This document shows positions 41,706 to 51,849 of a DNA stretch of 64,000 nucleotides, piece by piece (position 1 is the stretch's first letter; each line of letters begins with the position of its first letter). This DNA comes from Corythucha ciliata. Taxonomy: Eukaryota; Arthropoda; Insecta; Hemiptera; Tingidae. The position numbers were made by a program, and so were the translations under genes. The notes under the pieces are model-generated. The model ran no database searches, was not told the origin of the DNA, and saw only the letters and a program-made list of their open reading frames with translations. The stretch spans positions 9,796,001 to 9,860,000 of the forward strand of contig CM075941.1 in the NCBI GenBank assembly GCA_038030265.1, written 5' to 3'.

Positions 41706-42270
41706 ATTTATAAATGTATATATTGAGGGGAATACTTACAGTTTTGGCTGCGTGGTAACTTGGTAAGTTCGAGTAAGATCGTTGCGCGTGGTAGATGGGT
41801 TGGCTTTGGGAGCACGTGAGAGATGGGTTCGGTGTGGGAGCTAAGAAGTCCCACGTAAGGCACCTGGTACCAATGTAACGGGTGGAAAACCCCGTTGACG
41901 TGGGGGAGTTTTAGGGGAGAAATGTTGTTTTTTGGGTCCAATAGGTATTTTTATTAGTTAAGTATTTTTAAACAGTATTCTCTCAACTCTTCTCACAATT
42001 ATTTAGATTCAAGAGATGGCTGGAAGGGGACTCTCTATTAACAGGGGGGGGGGGCAACAGCTAATTGGTGGTGTTGATGAAGGCAACGCCGTACAGGGAC
42101 TCTTTTCCTTTTTCCTCGACGCCCTCCTCGTGCTTGGGGATATTGGTGGAAGGAAGGGGAAAATGCTTACTAGGCGTTCTCATGGATTTCCTCCGATTCC
42201 TTTCTCTTTTTATTTGGTTTTTCATTTGATTGATTTAAATATTCCTCTTGGCCTTGATGTACTCGTTACA

Positions 42271-43853
42271 CTACTACCAATCAGAGAGGACAACGTGCAA
42301 ATTGCTCGCTTACAATTGAGGTGGGACCATAAAAACCTAAAACTCGGGGCATTCTACTCAGCCCCCAAAAACAGAATGTGCCTAGCCGACTTTCTTGGTC
42401 TAGCCCACGAAATGGGGTCATAATACCTACTACGCGGAGATTTCAATAGCAAGCACACCAAATGGGGCTCAAATGTGGCCAACCCTAGAGGAAACTTACT
42501 CCTGGGCGCGTTGACATTGCTGGGATTGAAAATATTCAGCCCGATAGAACCTACTTACTATCCCGACCGAGTCCAGGGCGTACCCGATCTCCTGGATTTT
42601 TCGTAGGAAAGAACGCTAATTATTTCAACTCTACCCCATCTGTCCTTCCTGAACTTAGTTCAGACTATTTTTACCTGTCATAGCGGAACTTCAAATAACA
42701 GCGTGTCGAATACAGCATAGACCTTCTTTAATAAAAACTCCATTTAAATGGGATGTATACTCGATATGCCTTGAGTTCATAACGGACCTCCGAGTACCCC
42801 TCAAAACAAGACGGGACGTAGACTCAGCTATAGCTGTTCTCAACGGAAATATCCAACAAGCAGCAAATGCAGCGCATACACAGTCCATTTCAGCTTATTA
42901 TAGGAGAAATCTGCAATGCAGGAGTGTCAAAAGCGATGGGAACGGACCAATTCCCCCCCCCCCGGACAAGCAACCGTTCAACAGAGCTATAGCAATGATC
43001 TGAAGGCGGCTCTGAGAAAGGAGAAAGATGAAGCTGCTGCTTCTCGGATTACGTCCCTAAACGCAGGGGATGGATCACTTTGGAGAAAGGCGAAGTCATT
43101 AACGAAACACTTTGAAAAAATACCGCCCCTCAAGCTGAACAATAGCTACGTGTCAACAAATGAGGAGAAAGCATACATTTTTGCCACGGCTTTGGAAAAA
43201 CAATTCAGCCCAAATTCATGCACAGATCCTAGCCATAACAACTTGATCATCCAAGCAGTGTTGATGAACCACTTCAACTTTGGAACCTGTAACTGCATAT
43301 AACAACCCATGGTCAAGTGCGCAATGCGATTAACAGGTCAAAGACAAGGAAGGCCCCTGGACAAAATAAGATCCTACACCGCTTCTTCACGCGTTCCACC
43401 GAAAAGCCATGGTATTCCTCACGCAAATTTATAATGCCATGATTAGACTAGCCAAGCGTGCTGGGGCCTATCCTTTACCTTGCCTTCTCGTCAGACTTTC
43501 CCCGACCTAGTTCAAGCTCCATCCTAGTGGCACAGTTCGCAGACGACACAGCAATTCTATGCAAATGATCGTGCGATTCAACCAGAGGCGAGCTACAGCA
43601 AGTGCTACATGATGCAGAAGATTGGTGCAACAAATGGAGAATAAAGGTCAACCCAACCAAGTAGAGGGTCGTTAGGTTCACCCTGAAAAGAAAAGTGTGG
43701 GCAGTGAACTTGAAATTTGGTGGCACCTCAATACCATCGGAAGACTCAGTCCGGTATCTGGGTCTCGAGCTCGAATTCAAATTGATATGGAACCACCATA
43801 TAAGTGCACTACAGAAAAATATTAGATGCAGAATCAGATTCCTGAGACAACTG
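42271..43853 (+). pseudogene. LINE-X ORF2 continued, block B copy
   Basis: The endonuclease resumes as in A, with GDFNSKHTKWGSNVANPRGN near 42440 and VPDLLDFS retained. The linker follows, then 43019-43566, which A lacks: AASRITSLNAGDGSLWRKAK, KALEKQFSP-like residues and TRKAPGQNKI (near 43345). The frame then jumps to GPILYLAFSSDFPRP and AQFADDTAILCK, so most of the palm is deleted although the FADD box is kept. The thumb ends at 43853 where it is fused to the LINE-2 leader. Confidence 0.8.
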
Positions 43854-44052
43854 TCGCCTAGTTGCAGGGACTCATCCCAGCCCCGCAGCTATCCCTAGGC
43901 CTTCGGCCTTCCTTTCCACTATCCTTATCCTTCCCCTCTCACACATCCCTCGGATTGATTTTATGTGGCTGACCCGGAAGACATGGGAATATCTGGATTA
44001 TAGGGCTGATATGTCTCGCCCGCCCTGGCCGTAAAGGCAAACTATAGTCAAA
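43853..44052 (+). promoter_or_regulatory. LINE-2 leader, 3' part (block B)
   Basis: Counterpart of 26137-26335. The junction with LINE-X at 43853 removes LINE-Y and the first ~220 bases of the leader compared with A. Confidence 0.5.
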
Positions 44053-44107
44053 ATGGACAGTACAAAACACAATGATGCCGGACTGATCCATCGGAACCCA
44101 GAGGATA

Positions 44108-44740
44108 TTGAGGCCTTTTGGCGAACCAGGCGATATGGAAATGGACAATCAACATGTACAATGCAATGAAGAGAGTGGCGGGGGGTCGGCCCTTGTCCAC
44201 TCTCCGAGCAATATTGCCAAGCCAGGCCATAGTTTGACAGAGATGGGCGTCAATGAGCATGGATTAAGGCTCCTAGCAAGACGACCCGGACTAATGAGAT
44301 CGATAGAGTTATTGAGGCAAACGCTGAATCGGACTAGTAGTGTCGAAAGCGTCGGCTCCACTACTGCTGGTGCATCCACAGCAAGTGATGTAGACAGGAA
44401 GAGAAAAGAAATCTCGATGGAGCCATATGATCCGCAGGATAATTGGAATGCGGACATATTAGGGAGATCCAAACGGTTTAAAAGGCGAAGTCCTATGAAA
44501 CATGACGTATTACGGAACAAGGAAAGTAGTCTGCCTAAAACGAGACAAGTGGAAACAGAAGTCTGGGATAGGTTTGTTGTCCTGGAAAAACCAAACGGGT
44601 CATTTCAAAAAACGTCCGTCTTCCTAATTGCGAGACACATAGATGCTTCCGTTGGAAGGGTGAAGAATGTTAGGAAAACTGCGTCCGGAAAGCTTGTAAT
44701 TGAAACGATATCGAGAGAACAGTCAGATAAGCATCCCTAA
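44108..44740 (+). pseudogene. LINE-2 ORF1, block B copy
   Basis: Counterpart of 26339-27041; 210 codons, stop at 44738. The upstream frame from the leader ATG differs by two bases, so here the codon that is TAG in A reads GAG (near 44101). The conserved FVVLEKPNGSFQKTSVF block is intact and the zinc knuckles are missing, as in A. Confidence 0.7.
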
Positions 44741-45312
44741 CACCACCGGTTTTAATACTTACCGACTCAAACTGTCATCATGCTTCATGGGGATCAAATC
44801 GAAGCACGCGAATTGGAGAAACTCTTGCTAATATATTGTCTGATAATAACTTAATTGTGCTAAATAATGGTTCCCCCGCCCATTTCACTTCCAGCTCCGG
44901 CACATCTGACGCAATTGACCTGAGCATTGTGAGTACGAGTCTTGCAACTGCCTTCGACTGGAGTGTCCTTTCCGATCTCCATCATTCGGATCACTACCCG
45001 ATCCTTATTTCCCAGACCGTTTGCACCCAGGATTATAACTTGTACCCCGAACAATGGGTACTACAGCAGGCTGACTGGGATAAATATTCACAAAGCCTTT
45101 CCATACCTACACTCACTGGCAACTTCGATCTAGACGTACAAAATATGACTGATGCGATCAATTATGCTGCTAGTCAGGCGATCCCTCGTAAATCCCGCAA
45201 ACAAACGCGCCCATCAGTACCGTGGTGGAATGAGGAGATACGTCAGGCCAACCGTGACAAAAAAAAAGAGCTTTTAATTGGTATAAAAAACATCCTTCAA
45301 ATGATAATTTGA
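44741..45312 (+). pseudogene. LINE-2 endonuclease end and linker, block B copy
   Basis: Counterpart of 27044-27673. SDHYPILIS is intact. A run of eight A (near 45261) shifts the frame to a stop at 45310, where A has one base fewer and stays open. Confidence 0.85.
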
Positions 45313-45336
45313 TTGCCTTTAAACGGCTAAGAGCGC

Positions 45337-46533
45337 ATGAAGGTGACTGCGAAGAGGGATTCATGGCGAAAATACGTCGCACAAATTAATTCCTCGACCA
45401 CGATTCGAGAGGTATGGCGAAGAGTTAGATCCCTGAAAGGCGTTTCTAATTGTGAACGCCCTGTGGCGATAATTACCCCGACAGGCGACATTGCGCGCGA
45501 GCCGTTGGATGTTGCTAATTACATCGCGGACCACATGGAACACGTAACAACCCCCGGAACAGCGGATCCACCAATACAGTTGCCACCGGAAAATATCCTT
45601 GCCTCAGTGCACCCTGAAAAAGAAAATTATAACGTTCCTTTCAGGCTTTTCGAGCTTGACCATTTCATAGCAGAGCTACCGTGCAATAAAGCCCCGGGGC
45701 CTGATGGTATACCCAATGAGATGCTGAAACATTAGCCGGTCAAGAAACAACTACTAGACCTTTATAATTCCTTGTGGACTCGACACTGCTACCCGGAAGC
45801 ATGGAAATTAGCACACGTTGTCCCTGTCCTAAAACCTGGAAAAAATTATCTTGAAGTTGCCAGCTATCGTCCCATTTCTCTTACGTGCGGTCTTGGTAAA
45901 CTTTTTGAGAAGTTGATCAACTATAGATAGATGAAAGTATTGGAGCAGCGGGAGCTTATGAATCCCTCACAGACTGCATTTCGCGAGGGTCATTCGACCG
46001 TGGACCAGTTGCTCATGGTGGAAAACCATATTCTGAATGCTTTTCTAAATCGTGAACACGTCACAGCAATATTTTTTGACTTGAAAAACGCTTTTGATAA
46101 GGTGAGCCGTGTGTCAATTATCCAACAGTTATCACGATGGGGTTTCAAGGGCAATCTTCCGCTCATGCTCCAGAACTTCCTAACTGACCGAGTTTTCTCA
46201 GTTCGAATAGGTAACACCTATTCCTCTAATCGTGAGCAATTGACTGGTATACCACAGGGGTCAGTATTGAGCGTTACATTATTTCTTATAGCCGTTAATG
46301 AAATAACGGACGGCCTTCCTGCTGGTGTGCCTGCGTCTATCTATGCTGATGACCTTCTGCTTTATGCGACAGGTCCCTCAGTTCCCCAGGAATTGTCTGA
46401 GCTACAAATTGCTATAAACCACCTTGTGCAAAATGCTAAAAGTATTGGGCTCCATTTCTCGCGCGAAAAAACAGCCGCAGTTCATTTCTGCCGACTGCGG
46501 GCACGTCATGACCCTCAACCACTAATCTTAATG
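45337..46533 (+). pseudogene. LINE-2 reverse transcriptase, block B copy
   Basis: This copy keeps the ~147 bp missing in A (45455-45603, ERPVAIITPTGDIAREPLDV). KAPGPDGIPNEM is followed by a stop at 45733. The palm then reads as in A except for TAG at 45928-45930. Motif A FFDLKNAFDKVSR, GIPQGSVLSVTLF and IYADDLLLYATG are intact. The coding sequence is cut at 46533 inside HDPQPLILM by the start of block C, so the C-terminal piece lies 1.9 kb away at 48440-48790. Confidence 0.9.
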
Positions 46534-46788
46534 ACAGATTTACAACAAGCCCTTTGAATGTAGGCACCTCGAACGCTAGAGGCGTTTACCAGAAAGTTCA
46601 CGAGCTGAAACATTTTCTGAACACGTACAATGTTGATGTCTTCATGATAAGTGAAACTAAGCTAGCTCCACATTGTAATTTCTATGTACCGGGATGTAAC
46701 GTATATCGAGCGGACCATCCATCTTATGATAGAAAAGGAGGGTCAGCAATAATAGTAATAAAATCTTCGTTCGCTCATGATGAACTAC
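46531..46788 (+). pseudogene. LINE-X ORF2 start, block C copy
   Basis: Begins ATGACAGATTT as in the other two copies, one base shorter in the first codons, so the endonuclease frame continues from the second ATG (46554): MNVGTSNARGVYQKVHELKH. CTAC at 46785-46788 precedes the LTR, so the original insertion boundary is kept. Confidence 0.8.
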
Positions 46789-47186
46789 TGTAACGGGTGG
46801 AAACCCCGTTGACGTGGGGGAGTTTTAGGGGAGAAATGGTTGTTTTTTGGGTCCAATAGGTATTTTTATTAGTTAAGTATTTTTAAACAGTATTCTCTCA
46901 ACTCTTCTCACAATTATTTAGATTCTAGAGATGGCTGTAAGGGGACTCTCTATTAACAGGGGGGGGGGGGCAACAGCTAGTTGGTGGTGTTGATGAAGGG
47001 AACGCCGGACAGGGACTCTTTTCCTTTTTCCTCGATGCCCTCCTCGTGCTTGGGGATATTGGTGGAAGGAAGGGGAAAATGCTTACTAGGCGTTCTCATG
47101 GATTTCCTCCGATTCGTTTCTCTTTTTATTTAGTTTTTCATTTGATTGATTTAAATATCCTCTTGGCCTTGATGTACTCCGTTACA
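46789..47186 (-). repeat. LTR of the non-autonomous element, block C
   Basis: Counterpart of 18162-18565. It starts TGTAACGGGTGG and ends CGTTACA; the G run near 46958 differs in length. Internal sequence with the short minus frame (47347-47640) follows. The other LTR is absent. Confidence 0.8.
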
Positions 47187-47689
47187 CTACCCTCTTCTTC
47201 ATGAGACCAGCGTCCTCGCTGGAACTTGTCTTATTTCTTGGAATGTCAGAAGTTTTGTAGAGAAAGAAGTTGAAGAGGCAGTGGTGTGTCGCTTGATACA
47301 TCCTTCGAGCAGTTCATTGGCCAAATAATTTTTGGTTGTGGTCGAATCATGCCCTCCGGATTGTGTTAGTTTGAGGTGGCGTGTGTTCGGTGAGACTGTT
47401 GTCCATGGCGTTGGCGAAGGCGGCAGTATCACGCCAGAGTAATCCGATGAAAATAGGAATTAGAATAAGGTAAGGCCAATGTGAGCGAGGGGGGGGGCGG
47501 TTGACGATTATGAGTTGATGCACGAGGTGGTCGTAAGAGGAATAAGAGATTAAGGAATTATGATGGTGGGAGGTGGTTGGAGGGGCTAGGATGCTGGTGA
47601 AATACATTGTCATAATTATAATAATATATGTATAGTTCATTTCATTGAGAAGAATTTAGTTCAATAATTAGGTAATAGTTTCTTTATCT

Positions 47690-48430
47690 TCTATGGGAAT
47701 TTGCCATGAGGGCCTTCCTGCAACTTGACGACCTGTGGGAAGTAGTCAACGGAACGGCAGAAAACGAAGTAAAAGACAGAAAAACACTTTCAAAGATTAT
47801 ATTAGCAATCGAGACAGTCAATTACTCGCACGTCCAAAACGCTACGTCGGCGGCAGAAGCTTGGGCGTCCCTAGAATGAGCCTTTGAGGACTCTGGCCTA
47901 ACGAGGAGAGTCGGACTTCTCAGATCTCTTGAGACTACTCGACTAGATCAATTCAAAACTGTTGAGGAATACGTAGACAAGAGCATTACCACTGCTCACA
48001 AGCTCAACCAAATAAAGTTTAAAGTAGACGAGGTCTGGACCGGCAAAAAACCGACGTCTCTCACCTTCGAGTCTTTGGTTGCAAAGCGTACGCTCACATG
48101 CCCAAGACTTTAAGAAAAAAATGGGACCCCAAGTCAAGAAAGCTTCTCTTCATTGGGTACAGTGACTTGAAAAAGGCTATAGGTTAATTGGCCCCCTGAC
48201 AAAAGAAATTATTTTTAGCAGGGACGTAGTATTTTTTGAAGAAAGAAACAAATCCCCAGCCGGATTTGAACAGGAAACCAGCTCTGCAGATGCCGTTATT
48301 GCCGGATTCCCAATAATCGAAAATGACCAGTACGATGATAAACAACCGGAATCTGAATCTGATCAGGAAAATGAGCAGCCTACAGTGACTGGAGAAGTGC
48401 AAAATCCGGATCCAGCTAACGAAAATCCGC
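47690..48430 (+). pseudogene. Copia gag-integrase remnant, block C copy
   Basis: Same truncated gag start (EFAMRAFLQLDDLWEVVNG) and same gag-to-integrase deletion as in A, with the same stop. Two further one-base losses (near 48053 and 48175) break the integrase C-terminus and linker. It ends at 48430 in the acidic linker, where A continues into RT. Confidence 0.8.
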
Positions 48431-48439
48431 AATATAATA

Positions 48440-48790
48440 CGAATGTTATCTAGTCATAAATGGGGTTCGGAACCCTGTACCCTTGTAAAAATTTGGAACT
48501 GTCTTGAGCGATCGAAGATTGAATATGGAGTCCAGGCGTATAGCTGAGCAAGAAAGAGTTGGCTTTTGCTATTAGAAAGAACGTATCAAGCGGGGCTTCG
48601 CATCGCCCTTGGAGCCTATCGGACAACCCCTTGCGATGACTTGTATGTTTTGTCAAAAAATCTTCCACTGAAGTATCGTTTTCAACAGCTTATTTTAAAT
48701 TACTCAGCGGCCATCCAGTCTAAACCTTCTCACATTTTCCATAAACCTCTGTTCGACGTCGGGGGCTCCAGTGAATATTCCGCTCTCCCA
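48440..48790 (+). pseudogene. LINE-2 RT C-terminal end, block B copy
   Basis: Counterpart of 28789-29110: YQAGLRIALGAYRTTPCDDL and LPLKYRFQQLILNYSAAIQS. Separated from its RT by block C. Confidence 0.8.
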
Positions 48791-51315
48791 AGCCGCTCCC
48801 GACCCATCTCTGTTCGACTAAAGGAAGCATGAGAAAACGAGCGAGCACCGGTCTTTTCTCTGTTGTGCCCCGACGCCATCCAATTGATGATCGCCGGTCT
48901 CCGGGCGTTCACTGTGGCTCCGTTGACTCTGTTGTTGAGCGGTTGTTCCATCGACGGCACACCCGTAGGTCGGACTCCCCCGTTGTGTCCGCTCGCGTGA
49001 AGTGCATGTCCATCATATTTGTGAGTAACCAGTCACCCCCTCATTAACGACTCGCACTAATGTAATACCGAGCCTTATTAGTCGACCTTAGCGTAATTAA
49101 TAAATGTACACACTTTTCCACGAGTTGTAATGGCAAAAAAGAATAAAAAAGACGTGAAAATAATCCAAAATTTAACATACCACTTATAATATCGGTATGT
49201 TTCTCTATGACCGGCAGACAGCGTCGTCTTCCTTAGCTACAATATGGCCTTAATAATCCAGTGAGGGTGCGTTGTCTTCTCACCAATAAGTTGAAAGGTA
49301 CGTATGTAATTTTAATGTTTTGCAACCTTCTGCCTTCCTTTCGTGGGTATTTTTATGTAGGAATGAAGGTATATGACTGTTGGGCTATGTATGACAGAAT
49401 AATGTGCCAAAAAACGTCTTTTCTAAACGAAACAAACGCATTTTTATCTACCAAGTTCACAGCCGTGATGCGTTTTGCCTTTTTCTGAAAGGAACAGTTT
49501 GAAATTGCCCAAATTCCTGCGCCTGACACGGTGCAGTGCACGGCAGTTTGTTAACATGAGTTCAACATTCCTTAGGTACTACACGCCGGACTGGGATTCA
49601 CGTCAAACGTGTGTGGCTAATGTGCGGAGCCAGGTGATCACTACACTCTTCCAAGCCTTGAACAGTTCTTTTCGGTCAAAACGCTTACGCTTGGCTTGCA
49701 ACGCTTCAGCCCTCCACCAGTGGATGATCTAGTTGACTGCCAAAAACGCCGAAGGTGCGCCCTGATGTTCACTTTGGAGTCTCTGGTCAGAAGCGCCATA
49801 AGTTCGACGCGGCCAACTATTAAGTGTGAACGCCATTGAGGTGGGGACTTTGGGGGCATTATGTAAATTCTTCAAAATTTCAGAGCCTTCCAAAGCTTCG
49901 GCCCAACACAGAGCAGAGGTGCCACGACGTGATCATCAGTCTTCTTTTATCTGCCTCATCTGCCCATCCAATAGGATCTGAATGCGACACGTTTACGCAC
50001 TTCGGAAGCTGCTTTGAAGGAGTAAAACCCCACACCTTTTCTTCTAATAAAACCATGTTTATTTTTAAATAATTATTTCTTTCCTTACAACAAGGTGCAA
50101 AATAATGAGATTTACTCAGAGAAAACCCTGAGACTTAGTCATTTTAGTCCAAATGACGTGCCCAAGCTCAGGGTTTTCTCGGAAAATCCAATCATTGCAC
50201 CCTTTTAATCCCAGAAATGTGACCTATGCGATGTGACCTCCCTGTGACGTCACAAAGTGAGTCACAAGGGGTATATTGCTGCAACGTTGCAGTAACGTTA
50301 CAAATGTAGGTCAGACGTCTCGTTTTGTCGTATTTGCGACGTCGTAACCTCAGTGTGAAGTCACAAAGTGACCTACGAACACGTCACGATGTGACCTCTC
50401 TGTGACGTCAAAGAGGGAGTCATAGTGAGCGGACATATCTGTGACGTCATTGTGACTTTTCTGCAACGTAACTGTGCTATTATCCCAGTCAATGAATGAT
50501 TCTAGATGGAAAGTCAAAACGTACAAAAACCGACTGTGCCACGTTGTTTGGGATGCCTAGTGGTATAACATACTGAAAGTCCTTGAACTTAGGTTGGCTC
50601 AAGAGGTGAGGGGGAAGGGTCAAAGGTCCTTCTTTATGATTTTTTGCCTATATCTTAGTACGGGTTGGTCTTTCAAAACATTTATGCGTATACAAAATTA
50701 ATGCTCACGGAATTCTCTACTTTTTATTATCTTATAGTTATAGTTTGTTCACCATTTCAAACCGATAGCAAGATAAAGGTAAGTATAGAACAGTTAAATT
50801 AGGATTTGGCCCAAACACCTAAATGAACAGGAAAACGTTTGGTGCACAGTGTTTGATACCCTTCCCGTAACACAGCATAAAAAATTCCCTACGATTCTGC
50901 ATCGGGTTAAGGAGCAGCTGTTGTTAGAAGTTTCATTTAGATCGTTCTTACGAAATAATTATTGAACCAATTCTTTTAACGCAAAAATGTTCCAGACTCG
51001 AATTGAAGAGCACAAAATTTTACACAAGAAGCTATCATACCACTATTTTCCTCCCCTTCGTCTTTTGGTAGAAATAGGGGAAGTCTGGAAAGTGAAAAAA
51101 CCGATAAATATTTGGTGTAATCTCTTTCGGACATGCCTCCTTCCACTGTGTAAACATTTCCCGAAGATTTCACGTCGGGTTTTGCGAGTGCTTGAGCTGG
51201 AGCTTGGATTTGAGGGTCATTTGGTTCGTTTTACTGAAATATCTCCAAAACCATCTGTGCTGACTAATCATTCTATTAGGCTCAATTTGATGACCACAAA
51301 AAAGCCACTTCAAGG
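48791..51315. other. No gene recognised; counterpart of 29111-31523
   Basis: Includes the foldback at 50094-50202, the TGACGTCA cluster near 50245-50455, the repeat R30 copy at 50475-50770 and the empty hAT site GTGCTGAC at 51257-51264. Nothing coding is recognised. Confidence 0.5.
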
Positions 51316-51493
51316 TTAATAATTAATTGGACTGATATTATCCGACGACGATGGAAGGGCATAGCCCAACACGGTTCGAGTTTCGAGAAAAAATGGCTCC
51401 CCGGCGGGATTTGAACCCGCAACCTCTGGATTACCAGTCCAGCACGCTGCCATTTGCGCCACGGAGACTCCTATGGGAGTCGTACTCCGAGGG
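51316..51493 (-). mobile_element. tRNA-derived SINE, block B copy
   Basis: Counterpart of 34512-34691. The tRNA-like part 51394-51468 is closer to a real tRNA than that in A: T-arm GCGGG-TTCAAAT-CCCGC pairs fully, and the anticodon arm CTGGA-CTGGTAA-TCCAG pairs fully (GGT anticodon). The first acceptor pair mismatches, and the SINE body follows without a terminator. A functional tRNA cannot be excluded but is unlikely. Confidence 0.65.
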
Positions 51494-51849
51494 ATAAGCT
51501 AAGCCGAACCCCACCCAGGTCCATTGTTTCTCGAAACTCGATATCCATCCCACTTCAAGGTCCCATGCACGTTTTTCCTCGTTCGTATGGTATAGCGGAA
51601 GCCGCGTGAACAACGATGCAAAATTGAACAGGCGTGCGCGTGCGTGCCTAACTTTTTCAATGTCAAATCGATTTCAACGAAATACGGGATGCTTATAAAA
51701 AAAATATTAGGAGGGATTCTAAACGCATCCATCTGAAGAGCGTTTAGCAAAAATGGGCGCTTTACGTTATAAACTTATTCTAACAAATTTTCGATGGATA
51801 GTTTAGCGAAAATATAACGAACGCTATTTAACCCAACTTTAACCCTCTG

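Larger units (their letters stand above)
39312..42270 (-). mobile_element. Non-autonomous LTR element, block B copy (most complete)
   Basis: LTRs 39312-39711 and 41874-42270, target duplication CTAC at 39308-39311 and 42271-42274. The interior keeps 40222-40452, lost in A, including a TTTTCATTTT low-complexity run and an A-rich stretch. With the solo Copia LTR removed the element is about 2.77 kb. It carries the proline-rich frame (40899-41705, minus) with the same in-frame stop as in A. No pol motif is present anywhere, which shows that the missing pol in A is not caused by the Copia insertion. Confidence 0.85.
46533..48430. repeat. Block C: third copy of the LINE-X / LTR element / Copia junction
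   Basis: Contains LINE-X ORF2 start (46531-46788), one LTR (46789-47186), internal LTR-element sequence (47187-47689) and Copia gag/integrase (47690-48430), in the same order and with the same internal joints as 17900-19830. It replaces about 100 bp of LINE-2 that A keeps (28672-28770). Short matches at the joints (AATG, ATGTTATC) suggest end joining or template switching rather than transposition. Confidence 0.85.
35768..51849. repeat. Duplicated block B (partner 14441-35036)
   Basis: Starts right after the gap in the middle of the RLE-type LINE and ends at AACCCTCTG (51849), after which unique sequence follows. It differs from A by the large insertions and deletions listed for A and by scattered point changes. 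Since the left end coincides with the gap, the true left limit of the duplication is unknown. Confidence 0.9.

Noticed and set aside
51394..51468. Possible functional tRNA-Thr gene
   Set aside because: The arms pair well, but the acceptor end mismatches, the same SINE body follows in three copies and no pol III terminator follows the tRNA part.
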